This document shows, in pieces, positions 36,715 to 45,864 of a stretch of DNA of 46,104 bases. The position numbers and the translations under genes are program-made. The stretch is taken from NCBI GenBank assembly GCA_016784735.1, contig JADHUC010000046.1, positions 1 to 46,104 of the forward strand. The letters run 5' to 3'. The notes beneath the pieces are model-generated. The model did no database searches. It saw only the letters and a program-made list of their open reading frames with translations, and was not told the origin of the DNA. Every line of letters begins with the position of its first letter. Position 1 is the stretch's first letter. Source of the stretch: Pirellulaceae bacterium. GTDB taxonomy: Bacteria; Planctomycetota; Planctomycetia; Pirellulales; Pirellulaceae.

Positions 36715-37884
36715 TCATGCCTTTGCCTTCTCCGGTACTTGCGAGTGCATGTCGACCAGAATGCTCTTCAAGTACGTGATGCAGCGGGTCATCCGATCCT
36801 GCTCGAACTTCATATGCTCTTCGTGCGGCAGCTTGTCGACCTCCTCGACCAGCTTGAATTCGTCGATGTTGATCGCCTTGCCGCGGATGTGACGCAGCGT
36901 GGCAGCTACCTGCCGCGCGGTCTTGTTGCGGTAGGCGGTCCAGAAGCGGTCTTCCAGCCAGTTGACCTCGAAGTGCTGGCCGTTCATCATCTCGATGGAC
37001 ATGCCCATCTCGGGATTGACATGCTTCAACAACCGCTCGGTGATTTCTCGAAGCCGCAGGCTGCCGCAACCCAGCGGCACCATACAGAAGCGGAAACCGC
37101 GGGCGACCTCTTCAATGGCGAAGTCCTTGTAATGGGTCGCCACGGTGTACGGACCGAGAATGTCCGCTGCTTCGATCGGATCATCCAGCGTCCCGATCGT
37201 GTTGCCCACGTCGAAGATTACGCCTACGTTGGGCGAGTTGACTCGTTTGATCAGGTCACGTAGCTCCTCGACGCTGAAGTCGAGGTGGTTCTCCACGCCG
37301 ATCTTCACGCCCAGTGACTTGGCCAGCGGAGCCAGCTCACGCAACCGGGCCTCGCATTGGTTTGTATGTTCGTCCCACGCGTCGAGTGTGCCGATCTTGT
37401 CCGGCCGCATCAGCATGCCAAAGGAACACCCGACGACCTTCGAGCCCAGTGCGGCCGCTCGATGCATCGTATCTTCGAACTTGGACCACTTGCCCAGCGC
37501 GCCTCCGCCATGCACTTCCAACTGAACGTCTAACTCCTCGGCGCGGCGGCGTAATCGTTTCAGGCCGTCTTCGTCCAGGTCGCGGATCATGGTGAAGAAC
37601 AACTGAGCGACCTCGCCGCCCGCCTTGTGATTCGCCTCGACGAACCTCACCGCATCGAACTTCTCACCCGGCCGGTCCTTGTACGAAAACAGCCCGATCG
37701 AGTACTGATAGCCGTAGGCCACGGCTCCCACGCGATTTCGAGTTCGAGGGGCGCTTTCTGTTGACACCGCGGGGATCGTATCCGCGGCAGATGCCACATC
37801 AGAAGCATTGGGACTTGTTGCTAAACCAGCACCAGCCAGGGCACCGGCCGAAGTGGCGAGGAAATTACGTCGCGTCGTGTTCAT
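36715..37884 (-). CDS. Tat-exported sugar phosphate isomerase/epimerase-like TIM-barrel protein
   Basis: 389 residues. The N-terminus has a twin-arginine signal (TTRRNFLATSAGALAG). The mature part fits the AP endonuclease 2 / xylose isomerase-like TIM barrel: KIGVENHLDF with a metal-binding Glu, VGVIFDVGNTIG with Asp and GNT, and VATHYKDF. Homologues act as sugar isomerases, epimerases or lyases on keto-sugars. A good ribosome-binding site, aaggaga, precedes the ATG at 37884. It lies about 130 bases downstream of the Gfo/Idh gene on the same strand and is probably its partner. The exact reaction is unknown. Confidence 0.85.
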   Translation of the reverse strand: MNTTRRNFLATSAGALAGAGLATSPNASDVASAADTIPAVSTESAPRTRNRVGAVAYGYQYSIGLFSYKDRPGEKFDAVRFVEANHKAGGEVAQLFFTMIRDLDEDGLKRLRRRAEELDVQLEVHGGGALGKWSKFEDTMHRAAALGSKVVGCSFGMLMRPDKIGTLDAWDEHTNQCEARLRELAPLAKSLGVKIGVENHLDFSVEELRDLIKRVNSPNVGVIFDVGNTIGTLDDPIEAADILGPYTVATHYKDFAIEEVARGFRFCMVPLGCGSLRLREITERLLKHVNPEMGMSIEMMNGQHFEVNWLEDRFWTAYRNKTARQVAATLRHIRGKAINIDEFKLVEEVDKLPHEEHMKFEQDRMTRCITYLKSILVDMHSQVPEKAKA

Positions 37885-38015
37885 GAGATTCTCCTTTGTT
37901 GCACCAACAGACCCCAGTCCTGGTCGTCGGGTGCCTGGGCCGTCATACTCACGGGCCGCGTGCGAGGGATGCCTCGCGGTGTGCCAAGTCTTACCCTGCG
38001 GCAGCGGATTGAGCC

Positions 38016-39320
38016 CTACAGCGACCAGCCTTCACGATAGGGCGGTTGGATGAACCGATCGGCCTCGGGGCAGTTGCGGGCTTTCAAGTTCTCCGGATCC
38101 CATTCGAGCTTCTTGCCGACGCGGAAGGCGACCGTGCCCAGCAGATTGTGCTCTACCAGCGAGCCGGAATACTCGAAGTTGCACAAAGTCGGCGAGCCCG
38201 TTTTGCAGGCGTCGATCCATTCCTGGTGATGGCCGGGCGATGATGGAATCCAGGGCTTCGGCGGCTCGAAATCCTTGAAGTCGGCCTCCGGCAGCAAGAT
38301 CCATTTACCGTAGTCTGCCAGCAGAATCCCTTTGTCGCCGACGAACATGATCCCCTTGTGCCACTTGCCCAGGTCAACGCCCTCGGGCGACTCGGGGCGC
38401 TGATCGCCGTCATACCAGACGAGCTTGACTGGCGGCTGATCGCCGCGGGCCGGGTGCTCCCAACGCACGGTCAGACAGTCGGGATACGTTTCGGGACGCA
38501 CCGGCAACGGCCCCTCCGCTTCGACCGTCGTAGGAGACTGCAGCTTCAGCGCCCAAAAGGGCAGATCGATCAGGTGGCTCCCCATGTCCCCCAGCGCTCC
38601 ATTGCCAAAATCCCACCAGTTCTGCCAGGATATGGAACGGCGTTTGAAGTAGCAGGAGTGATAGGGCCGCTGGGGCGCCGGCCCCAACCAGAGATCCCAG
38701 TCCAGGTTATCGGGAACGGGCTCCGATTCCTCCGGACGGCTCCGCTGACCTTCGATGCCCTGGTGCACCCAAACGTGCGCTTCGCGCACGGGCCCGATGG
38801 CGCCGGATTGAACCAGTTCGACCACGCGGCGGTAGTTTTCCGTGGCGTGAATCTGCGTGCCCATCTGGGTGGCCACTTTGGTCTGCCTGGAGGTTTCCCG
38901 CATGACGCGCGCTTCATACACGGAATGGGCTAGCGGCTTCTCGCAAAACACATGCTTGCCTCGCTTCATGGCCATGACGCTGGCCGGCGCATGGGTGTGC
39001 TCGGTCGTGCTGACGGTAACCGCGTCGACGTCGTTCTGCTCGAGCATCTTGCGCCAGTCGATGTAGGTCTTGGCCTTGGGATACCTCTTGGCTGCCTCGG
39101 CCAGGTAACGCTGATCCACGTCGCACAGCGCGACGATATTCTCGCTGGCCACCGCCTTCATGTTGGCCGCCCCGCGACTGTGCACCCCGATGATGCCCAT
39201 GTTGAGTCTTTCGTTGGGCGAGCGACTCTGGGCCCCCGCGCATGAGCCGGCGACCCACAAACCGGCCCCGGTCAAAGCGGAACTCTTGAGAAACTCACGA
39301 CGATTGGTATGCCGACTCAT
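38016..39320 (-). CDS. Tat-exported Gfo/Idh/MocA family oxidoreductase
   Basis: 434 residues. Twin-arginine signal TNRREFLKSSALTGAGLWVA, then a Rossmann fold (MGIIGVHSRGAANMKAV, IVALCDVD) and the hallmark HVFCEKPLAHS, in which the Lys is catalytic. The second domain has the beta-sheet dimerisation fold with GDMGSHLIDL. These enzymes bind NAD(P) and oxidise sugar alcohols or sugars; periplasmic members may use a tightly bound cofactor. The ATG at 39320 is chosen because gaggag lies about seven bases upstream and the signal follows directly; the longer frame to 39350 is unlikely. It is probably co-expressed with the TIM-barrel gene. Confidence 0.9.
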   Translation of the reverse strand: MSRHTNRREFLKSSALTGAGLWVAGSCAGAQSRSPNERLNMGIIGVHSRGAANMKAVASENIVALCDVDQRYLAEAAKRYPKAKTYIDWRKMLEQNDVDAVTVSTTEHTHAPASVMAMKRGKHVFCEKPLAHSVYEARVMRETSRQTKVATQMGTQIHATENYRRVVELVQSGAIGPVREAHVWVHQGIEGQRSRPEESEPVPDNLDWDLWLGPAPQRPYHSCYFKRRSISWQNWWDFGNGALGDMGSHLIDLPFWALKLQSPTTVEAEGPLPVRPETYPDCLTVRWEHPARGDQPPVKLVWYDGDQRPESPEGVDLGKWHKGIMFVGDKGILLADYGKWILLPEADFKDFEPPKPWIPSSPGHHQEWIDACKTGSPTLCNFEYSGSLVEHNLLGTVAFRVGKKLEWDPENLKARNCPEADRFIQPPYREGWSL

Positions 39321-39411
39321 GATTGACTCCTCTGATTGTGAGGTAGACACTTAAGGCTAGAGAGTTGCCCACGCACCGCGGAAATCAAGCTAGTTCCCGC
39401 GATTCGCCCTG

Positions 39412-39717
39412 TCAACCGCCAGCACGCCGTCCTTCGCCGTGGATGCGGATGTCCTCGATGGTAATGTCTTCGAGCCGCATGTCCCCGCCAGGCTCAAAGA
39501 GAAACGCCGTCATCGAGAGGTGGACGATATCCAAGTTGGAATGTAGACCGTCGATTGCGAGACGGTCCTCGCGTTTGACCCACAGGTCGACGCCCACTTG
39601 CGCCGACAGCCGCGGACAAGGCTGCAGCGGCGTGGGCAGCGCAGCCAGCCGAAGCCGCGGAAGTCGCCCGATTCGGTCGCGGATCTCTTCGCCACTCAGT
39701 ACGGTATCCGTCATCAT
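39412..39717 (-). pseudogene. Chimeric ORF: PLP-enzyme N-terminus joined to another protein's C-terminus
   Basis: The first roughly 52 residues (TDTVLSGEEIRDRIGRLPRL, then LAALPTPLQPCPRLS, LWVKRED) match the N-terminus of D-cysteine desulfhydrase/ACC deaminase-type PLP enzymes. The remaining 50 residues (LHSNLDIVHLSMTAFLFEPG, then MRLEDITIEDIRIHGEG) look like the end of a beta-helix hydrolase. The PLP-binding Lys region is missing. The join is in frame near 39560. It looks like an accidental fusion by a deletion. It is unlikely to be functional. Confidence 0.6.
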
Positions 39718-39739
39718 GCCTCCTGCGATTGGGCTCAGT

Positions 39740-40273
39740 TCAACGGGCTGCTACGATCCTCGTTCGCGGCGCAGGATGTGAAGCGACCGCCCGGGGAGGG
39801 TCCACACCCTTCTGCCCGGTTCGGATGGTTCCAAAACCCGCGCGTAGGCGTCCGAAGTGGTGACTTCCGCCGGAGTGTTGTTGTAGTTGGCCAAGACCAG
39901 GTATAGGTCGCGGTTCGCGAAGGCGGAAGCCACGCAATCTGTCGGCAGTGGCTGGGCAAACATATCGGAATCGCTGATCTCCAGATGGGCCCAAGTGCCC
40001 TCTTCCACCAATGGTTAGGTTGTAGATGCATTGGCCTGGCAGGTAGTTAGTAATCAGGTGTTTCCGCATGCACTTGCGGATATTCTTCGTGCAGATGCCG
40101 ATGTTCTCCAACCTCCGCCGGTGGTCTTCCGCCGTATAGGAACACAAGGGCGTACGCAGGTTGGATGTCTCCGGTGGACGGCTCGCATCTCCACAAGACA
40201 GCCCAGCAGCCGGAGCCCAGGTTCCCAAGACAGATGATATAGAAGCGGCCGTAAGGAATTGGCGTCTGTGCAT
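39740..40273 (-). pseudogene. Tat-exported hydrolase-like protein with internal deletion and frameshift
   Basis: The start MHRRQFLTAASISSVLGTWA is a Tat-like signal. The frame then has LCSYTAEDHRRRLENIGICT and HLITNYLPGQCIYNL. Beyond that the recognisable sequence changes frame to VEEGTWAHLEISDSDMFAQP, then LYLVLANYNNTPAEV and RVWTLPGRSLHILRR, ending near 39752. The two parts read like the N- and C-terminal ends of one long exported protein, with the middle several hundred residues missing. The junction lies near 40015. I do not know the family by name. Confidence 0.6.
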
Positions 40274-40321
40274 TGTGTCTCTCCTCAGAAGAGTACAGGT
40301 TATCCCAGGTCTTCTAGCGCG

Positions 40322-40889
40322 TCTCCTACGGTAGCGCAGATTTTGAGAACTTCATCCAGGCGGGCGATCTCGAACACTTCCATGACGCCAGGGGAGACAT
40401 CACCAAACCTATCGCGGTGGATTTGAAGTCGAGGAGATCGCAGGAGAAGGCCCCACGGTCAGGATGGCGACCGGGACCGACGTAGTACGTGTCGGCGACA
40501 TGCACAGACCGGACCCGGAGACAACCGAAGCCGTCATGAAGCCCATTCGGCCGCTGCTGCCCAACGAACGCATGTTGACTGTGGCTGGTGAACGAAGCGG
40601 CTACGTCTACTGCGACGTTGCCGAGGTCGAGGGCGGCGTTCTGCTCCAGTTCATCAACTACAACGCCGAGTTCCACGCCGACCTGCCCGAAATGGAGCAG
40701 CAGAAAGCGGACAGAACAATCCCGGTCCGCAACCTCTACGCGCAGTTTCGCCCACCAAACGGCAGGCGTTTGGCCAGACTCACGCTGGAGGCTCCGGGCA
40801 GAGACGACCGCGAACTGGCGGTGCGGGACAACACATTCATCATCCCCGAAGTTATGCAGTACGCTGCCATTATCGCAACGGTCGAATAA
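40322..40889 (+). pseudogene. C-terminal fragment of a secreted glycosidase-like protein, frameshifted
   Basis: From about 40322 one frame reads YGSADFENFIQAGDLEHFHD. The match then moves to another frame as FEVEEIAGEGPTVRMATGTD near 40430. It continues as GERSGYVYCDVAEVEGGVLLQ, then FINYNAEFHADLP, and ends at 40889. The product resembles the C-terminal beta-sandwich of a large glycoside hydrolase. There is no start codon with a ribosome-binding site, and the first ATG (40464) lies inside the domain. Probably a leftover of a deleted gene. Confidence 0.5.
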
Positions 40890-41317
40890 TCAGTTCGTCG
40901 CCAATGTCTTGGTAGGCCGTTCTCGTCCGGTGCCGAGAAGTGCCGGCCAGCGTGACGGCACACGAACATCAGGCACCAGATCAGGTCCAACACTGCTCGA
41001 TGATGAAGAGAGGTGCTGACGACGGGACTCGGCCGGCCGCACCATGGAAGTGAGCGGCCGAAGTTCTCAACGCAGCCGATCCAGGATTCGCCGCGGAGTC
41101 CCAAACGTCCGAGAATCGGCCGTACGTCTTGCGGGGTCGCCCCACGCTTTTCGCTTCTCACCGGGCGAAGTCAGACACCCAGAGTCTCCGCCAAGAAGGC
41201 TCATACTGGTTATCACGGCCGAAGATCCTCGGCATGCTGTTTCAAACTAGATGTGGACATCTGTGCAGACATGCTACTGCAGGGCCCTGGTTTGTCCTTC
41301 CTACAAGAGTCGGGGAT
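40890..41317. other. Degenerate intergenic region, no gene seen
   Basis: About 430 bases without a supported reading frame. At 41159-41187 it contains caccggg...cgaagtcagacac.cagagt, which recurs at 43020-43052 on the same strand with a 3-base gap and two or three changes. The two copies bracket the restriction-modification fragments. Confidence 0.5.
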
Positions 41318-41530
41318 ATGACCTCCATTGGGAGAACTTTTCAGCTCACTCGCGAAATGCCACGGCGGGTACTGGGCTTCCCGCAACTGCGTTTCATGGG
41401 CAGCAAGTTCCGTTTGCTGCTGTGGATCTACGACGTGCTCACCGAGTTCGAATTCGACACGGTGTTGGATGCTTTCTCAGGATCCGGATGCGTGTCCTAT
41501 CTCTTGCGACTGAGATGTTTCTTGCCGTAG
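41318..41530 (+). pseudogene. N-terminal fragment of a D12-class adenine DNA methyltransferase
   Basis: About 70 residues: LRFMGSKFRLLLWIYDVL, then TVLDAFSGSGCVSYLL. FMGSK is the D12-class N-terminal motif, and DAFSGSG corresponds to the SAM-binding motif I (often DPFxGSG). The catalytic DPPY motif is absent because the frame stops about 20 codons later. The 3' part is replaced by the converging HNH nuclease gene. DpnII-type systems pair such a methylase with the endonuclease whose fragment lies at 42588. Confidence 0.75.
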
Positions 41531-42183
41531 ATTCGCGATTGGTGATATTCAAGCGCACGACGGTTGAGGTTGTGCCAGGGTAATATGAAAAGAAAACGCG
41601 GTTCAAACGCACCCGAAATATGGCTCACGAGGAGGTCGGTGGGATCAACAGCCAAGGCACCACGGTCGAACATTACATGATGATTCGGACAGACGACAAG
41701 AATATTACCTTCCGTATCCGGTCCGAAATGCGGCGATCCAAGAGGTTTGACATGGTGGGACTCAGCGTACGTTGCGTCGGTAAGTTGAACCGTCTCTTGG
41801 CAGACTTGACAGACATTCTCGTACCTATGTTTCATGTCCGTTGCGAGCAGCGTGTTGCGGATGCGGATACTTCTGACGACGGTTCGTGTTTCCGGCACGG
41901 AAATACCCGGTTCGCCTGCGCGAGCGGTCTCCAATTCGAGATCGGTGAATGCCAGATTCAAGCGGTACCTTCCACCTCTTAGGAATTCCAAGAAGCCAAT
42001 GTCTCTGAGTCGCTGTAGCGTCTGGCGAATCTTCTCGCGGACATGCCGATTCTTCGGAAATCTCTCGCGGAAAACCGACTCCAACGCGTAGATCTGTTCA
42101 AGATCGAATTCGGCGTTTTTGTTCGAATTCACAATGTTGACCGATTGCTCGGCCACGGCCTGTTTCCATGACCACTGTGACAT
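41497..42183 (-). CDS. HNH endonuclease with N-terminal winged-helix domain
   Basis: 228 residues. The N-terminal 75 residues (FDLEQIYALESVF, KNRHVREKIRQTLQRLRDIG) resemble the winged helix of DpnI-like restriction enzymes, which can bind DNA sequence-specifically. The C-terminal part is an HNH nuclease: CQVC, then ESHHVKPL, GNILVVCPNHHVMFDRG, with the His and Asn metal-site residues present. A GAGGTG ribosome-binding site lies in the end of the upstream small ORF, five bases before the ATG. It appears intact. It probably served as (or still is) the nuclease of a restriction system. The methylase fragment overlaps its 3' end on the other strand. Confidence 0.8.
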   Translation of the reverse strand: MSQWSWKQAVAEQSVNIVNSNKNAEFDLEQIYALESVFRERFPKNRHVREKIRQTLQRLRDIGFLEFLRGGRYRLNLAFTDLELETARAGEPGISVPETRTVVRSIRIRNTLLATDMKHRYENVCQVCQETVQLTDATYAESHHVKPLGSPHFGPDTEGNILVVCPNHHVMFDRGALAVDPTDLLVSHISGAFEPRFLFILPWHNLNRRALEYHQSRIYGKKHLSRKR

Positions 42184-42188
42184 TGACG

Positions 42189-42419
42189 CTACACCTCATC
42201 GGCATGCAAAGAACTGCATTTGACTCCGACTTGATCAGGCGCTAACTGGTATCGGTCCATGAGATTCGCCAAATGCTGAAGCAAGTCCTGCAAGTCATGC
42301 ACTTTTGAATAATTCCACCGCATCTTGGACTGCTTGTCTCGTTCCCGAAAAAGCTCCACTTGGAGTAGCGTGACGAGCTCGACAAGATCAGAGTACGATA
42401 CTTCATCTGGCCGTTTCAT
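42189..42419 (-). CDS. Small helical protein upstream of the HNH nuclease
   Basis: 76 residues from ATG 42419, with aagggag ten bases upstream; the frame extends to 42485 without support. The sequence is helical and charged (VSYSDLVELVTLLQVELFRE, then HDLQDLLQHLANLMDRYQL). I recognise no family. It ends five bases before the HNH nuclease start, so the two are surely co-transcribed; it could be a specificity, regulatory or immunity partner. Confidence 0.65.
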   Translation of the reverse strand: MKRPDEVSYSDLVELVTLLQVELFRERDKQSKMRWNYSKVHDLQDLLQHLANLMDRYQLAPDQVGVKCSSLHADEV

Positions 42420-42587
42420 CGCCTGTCTCCCTTCAAGGCATCGCGGCAGCAAGCGAGCGGTCTGACGCCTGTCGTGGACCGCCAACCGGTGCCGATATTA
42501 TAGCGACTCTCGGTCTTTGGCGGCACAGCGATCGGGGTGAAACTCCAGGCAGACTGTCGGCACTTCCCGCTGCAACAGTGTCACTGA

Positions 42588-42959
42588 TGTGTTTCAACGC
42601 GCAAGTGGCAGAGTCGACGCTCATTTCTCCGAAGCGAGGATGATGCTACCGAGAAGACGGACTTTACGATTCCATCGAAGGGAGACCCACGCATTCTAAT
42701 CGAGGTTAAGGCGTATGGGGCAACCGGAAGCAAACAGACCGACATTATCGGGGATGTTAATCGTATCGTTGAGGAAAAACGAAATGATACAGACTTCCTG
42801 CTCGTTACGGACGGCATTACTTGGAAGGCGCGACTGAACGATTTGCGAAAACTGGTCGAAATGCAGAATCTCGGGCGCATCATGAGGATTTACACCAAGC
42901 AAATGGCGGAGAAGCTTGAAGGCGATCTCCGTCAGTTGAAAAACGACCACTCGCTTTGA
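42588..42959 (+). pseudogene. C-terminal fragment of a DpnII/MboI-like type II restriction endonuclease
   Basis: An open frame with no usable start codon, ending at TGA 42957-42959. It reads EKTDFTIPSKGDPRILIEVK, then AYGATGSKQTDIIGDVNRIV, DFLLVTDGITWKARLNDLRK and RIMRIYTKQM. D..(15)..ILIEVK is a PD-(D/E)xK active site: Asp of KTDF, then Glu and Lys of IEVK. The AYGATGSKQTD tract is characteristic of DpnII-type GATC-cutting enzymes in my recollection. The N-terminal half is missing. This segment would be missed by start-based gene finders. A homologue search would confirm it. Confidence 0.7.
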
Positions 42960-43019
42960 GGGACGCCTCTTTACGTCGGCACTGATAGGTATTCTGATCG
43001 CCCAGCAGCGGATTGAGAG

Positions 43020-43052
43020 CACCGGGAGGCGAAGTCAGACACGCAGAGTATC
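43020..43052 (+). repeat. Direct repeat flanking the restriction-modification fragments
   Basis: caccgggaggcgaagtcaga followed by cacgcagagtatc; it matches 41159-41187 apart from a 3-base insertion and a few changes. No gene is supported from 42960 to 43212. Confidence 0.55.
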
Positions 43053-43212
43053 GGGGCTACTGGCAGGCGGTCGGCGCAACAGTCATCAAAACGTCTGGTA
43101 ATAGCAGGTTTTTTTTCAGCGGCAAACAGCGCGTGAGGTGCTGGGCGACGGGCCGCACGGTGACGGCCGACGCCGTGGTGCACAAGAAGGGGTCGGGAGC
43201 GGATAGCCACCG

Positions 43213-44787
43213 TTACAGGAGTTCAACGTCTGCTTCGTACGACGGGGGTGGAATCTTCATGCTGTCGGGCGCGGGCGGGTTGACTGCTCGGGTCCACCTG
43301 CTGATGGTCCGAAAATCTTCCAGAGCCTGGGCCCTTCCGCTTCGCACCAACTCCGGGTCCCAGTCCTGATAGACTCTCTGGAGCAACTCCTCTCGAATGT
43401 CGGCGTACATCGGGTCTTGACCGAGGTCGTGAAGCTCGTCCGGATCGTCTTCCAGATTGAACAGTGCGGGCGGTAGATTGTCCGAGTCTACGTATACCCA
43501 GAGCTTCCACTTGCCCGAGCGGACCATACGTGAAACCTCGTACAGCTCACTCACCGTCTCGTTCTTCCAGGAGTCTGGATGTCGACCCTGCATGGTTGGC
43601 CACAACGAGCGGCCATCGACACTGCTCATGCGTGTGCTGGCTACCTTGGCGAACGTTGGGCCCAGGTCCATCAGATTCGAGACGGCGTCCGACACGGATC
43701 CCGGGGCGATTGTGCCGGGCAGGCGAGCGATCAGGGGGACACCAACGCTGCCTTCGTAGTAGTTGCTTTTCCACCAGCAGCCGTGAGTGCCGGCCATCTC
43801 GCCGTGGTCGCTTGTGTAGACCACCAGCGTGTTCTTGGCCAGACCCGTCTCGTCCAGGCAATCCAGCATTTGACCGATCAGCAAGTCGACGTATTCACAC
43901 AGGCCGTAGTAAGCGGCCCGGGCAACCCGAATCTGGTGCTCCGACAGCGGCGGGTCCAGAATACCTCGGAGCTTGCGGAATCGCCGGATGGTCGCCGGCT
44001 GTTCGGGTTCGATCTTGGGTACGTCGACATGTTCGGCGTAGTAGTTGTAGAGTTCCTTCGGGGCGATGAACGGACAGTGGGGCAGCGTCAAGCCGACGAC
44101 CGCCGCGAAAGGCCGTTCCGGGGATTTGGCGTGACGGCGGAGGTACTCGCAGGCTTTGAGGATTCGCTGCTCGTCGAAGTATTGGTAGGTCGTCTTGCCG
44201 CGACCCGCCTGGGTCACACAACCTCTACTCTGTCCTGAACCTCCGTGATAATGCGCCCGGGCGCGTTGATTGGGATCGGTACATTGGTAGACGTGGCCTG
44301 GTTGCGACGCCCCCGGTTCGCCGATGGGCCGGTTCTCGAACCCGTGCCGCTGGTCCGGCCCCTTGAAGTGCATCCGTCCAATTAGACTCGTCTCGTAGCC
44401 AGCCGCGCCCAAAACGTGAGCCCAGGTGGGAATGCCGGACGAGAGAATGCACTGGTTGCTCCACACTCGATTCCTGCTCGGTATTCGGCCGGTCATGAAG
44501 CTCATCCGGCTGGGAACGCATACCGGGGCCGGGCAATAGGTGCTGGTAAACCGCATCCCTTCCGACGCGAGTCGATCCAGGTGTGGCGTGCGGACGATTC
44601 GATTGCCATAGCAGCCCAAGAAATTCTTGCTGTGCTGGTCGGTCATAATCACCAGGATGTTCGGCTTCTCGGCCGACTTCTCCGACTTCTGGCCCCGCTT
44701 CGGCTCGGCTTGGGCCAAGAGCGAGGAAGAGGCAACTCCGGCCGTCGCTCCAACGCTCGCGATGAATTCTCTGCGTGTCGTCTTCAT
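43213..44787 (-). CDS. Tat-exported sulfatase (arylsulfatase family)
   Basis: 524 residues. Twin-arginine signal (TTRREFIASVGATAGVASSS), then KPNILVIMTDQHSKNFLG with metal-binding Asp, and the formylglycine motif CVPSR in PAPVCVPSRMSFMTGR. YTSDHGEMAGTHGCWWK carries further metal-site residues (Asp-His). Expected to remove sulfate esters from carbohydrates in the periplasm; the Cys must be converted to formylglycine by a separate maturase, which is not in this window. gggagat precedes the ATG. Planctomycetes have many of these, usually used on algal sulfated polysaccharides. Confidence 0.92.
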   Translation of the reverse strand: MKTTRREFIASVGATAGVASSSLLAQAEPKRGQKSEKSAEKPNILVIMTDQHSKNFLGCYGNRIVRTPHLDRLASEGMRFTSTYCPAPVCVPSRMSFMTGRIPSRNRVWSNQCILSSGIPTWAHVLGAAGYETSLIGRMHFKGPDQRHGFENRPIGEPGASQPGHVYQCTDPNQRARAHYHGGSGQSRGCVTQAGRGKTTYQYFDEQRILKACEYLRRHAKSPERPFAAVVGLTLPHCPFIAPKELYNYYAEHVDVPKIEPEQPATIRRFRKLRGILDPPLSEHQIRVARAAYYGLCEYVDLLIGQMLDCLDETGLAKNTLVVYTSDHGEMAGTHGCWWKSNYYEGSVGVPLIARLPGTIAPGSVSDAVSNLMDLGPTFAKVASTRMSSVDGRSLWPTMQGRHPDSWKNETVSELYEVSRMVRSGKWKLWVYVDSDNLPPALFNLEDDPDELHDLGQDPMYADIREELLQRVYQDWDPELVRSGRAQALEDFRTISRWTRAVNPPAPDSMKIPPPSYEADVELL

Positions 44788-44970
44788 GGAACGATCTCCC
44801 GTGATATTCTGCTCGGAAACGGCGGGGTCAAAACGCGTGGTGCAAGTAGGTTGTGCTTGAGACGCGGAACGGTTAACCGTGAGTTTTCACAGTCGAGCCG
44901 CAGATCTGGTGGAGGAAAACGACAAGTCTTGATCGGGGAAACGACGGGGGATCGGCTCCCCGGAATCATC

Positions 44971-45864
44971 TCATATTCTGTTCGTATTCAAGCTCAACTT
45001 CCGCACCAGTTCGGCGTTCTCGGCTACCTGGAAGTCGAACATGCCGACGTTCAGGAAATCTGCACCGGCCTCGATTGCGTAACGGAACCCGGCCTCCGGC
45101 TTCACCCGGCCGGCGCCCAGTACCTTGTAGGCGATCCATGGGAGTTCTATCTCAGCCATCATCGCCGTGGTTTTCTCCCGGTCCTTGGATGCGTAATTCA
45201 CCGTGTTGATCGTTTTCATGATGAAGTCGGGAGTTATGCCGGCTTTGATTGGGACGTCGATCGTCTCGTTCAGGTGTCCGGCCAGGCCGGCCAGCATCCC
45301 CTGCTTCCGGATCGTATCGAAATAATACTCCATCTCGGAGACGTTCTTCTCCCGGACCAGTCCGTCACAGGCCGCCCCATGCAGGAAACAGGCGATCGCC
45401 CCGTTGTCGGCCGCCAGCTTGATGTATTTCAGAGCGTCTTTCCTGCCCTCCGGCTTCGGCCGGAACCAGTGGGATTGGGCTATCCACTGCAGTCGCTTGC
45501 CGGCTTCCTTCTCGAACCGATTGAGATACTTCACGCACGTTTCATCGGTCAGGGTTATGTGGGTGTCGATCCCGTGGTCGTGGCCGATTGCCAAGGTCTC
45601 GACAATCTTCTCCTCCGTGAAATAGGCCGCGAACAGTTCTTTGGCGTATTTCAGCGGTTCGGCGTGGGGGTGGCCGGTGAACTGGTTGGCGCCGATTATC
45701 AACCGGCCGACATCATGCTTGCCTAGTTTCCGCTTCGGCAAATCGGAAACAGCTTTGGCGCCCGACTCCGCCCCGGTCGCCGACGGACCCGCGCCTACTC
45801 CCCCAAAACCGGCCGATGCCGCCAGCGTACCTTCCAAGAATTTCCGTCGATTCACTTTTCCCAT
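44971..45864 (-). CDS. Tat-exported aldo/keto reductase-like protein
   Basis: 297 residues from ATG 45864 (MGKVNRRKFLEGTLAASAGF); the frame to 45918 is longer but lacks similarity. A Tat-like signal is followed by PKRKLGKHDVGRLIIGANQF, the usual entrance to aldo/keto reductase-like proteins, and then a TIM barrel (HDHGIDTHITL, ACFLHGAACDGLV). The canonical catalytic Tyr/Lys pair is not evident, and the planctomycete subfamily of exported members is uncharacterised. It lies about 180 bases upstream of the sulfatase on the same strand. Confidence 0.7.
   Translation of the reverse strand: MGKVNRRKFLEGTLAASAGFGGVGAGPSATGAESGAKAVSDLPKRKLGKHDVGRLIIGANQFTGHPHAEPLKYAKELFAAYFTEEKIVETLAIGHDHGIDTHITLTDETCVKYLNRFEKEAGKRLQWIAQSHWFRPKPEGRKDALKYIKLAADNGAIACFLHGAACDGLVREKNVSEMEYYFDTIRKQGMLAGLAGHLNETIDVPIKAGITPDFIMKTINTVNYASKDREKTTAMMAEIELPWIAYKVLGAGRVKPEAGFRYAIEAGADFLNVGMFDFQVAENAELVRKLSLNTNRI

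Noticed and set aside
43013..43369. Plus-strand ORF of 118 residues before the sulfatase stop
   Set aside because: No recognisable motif, and it overlaps the 3' end of the sulfatase on the other strand; probably chance.
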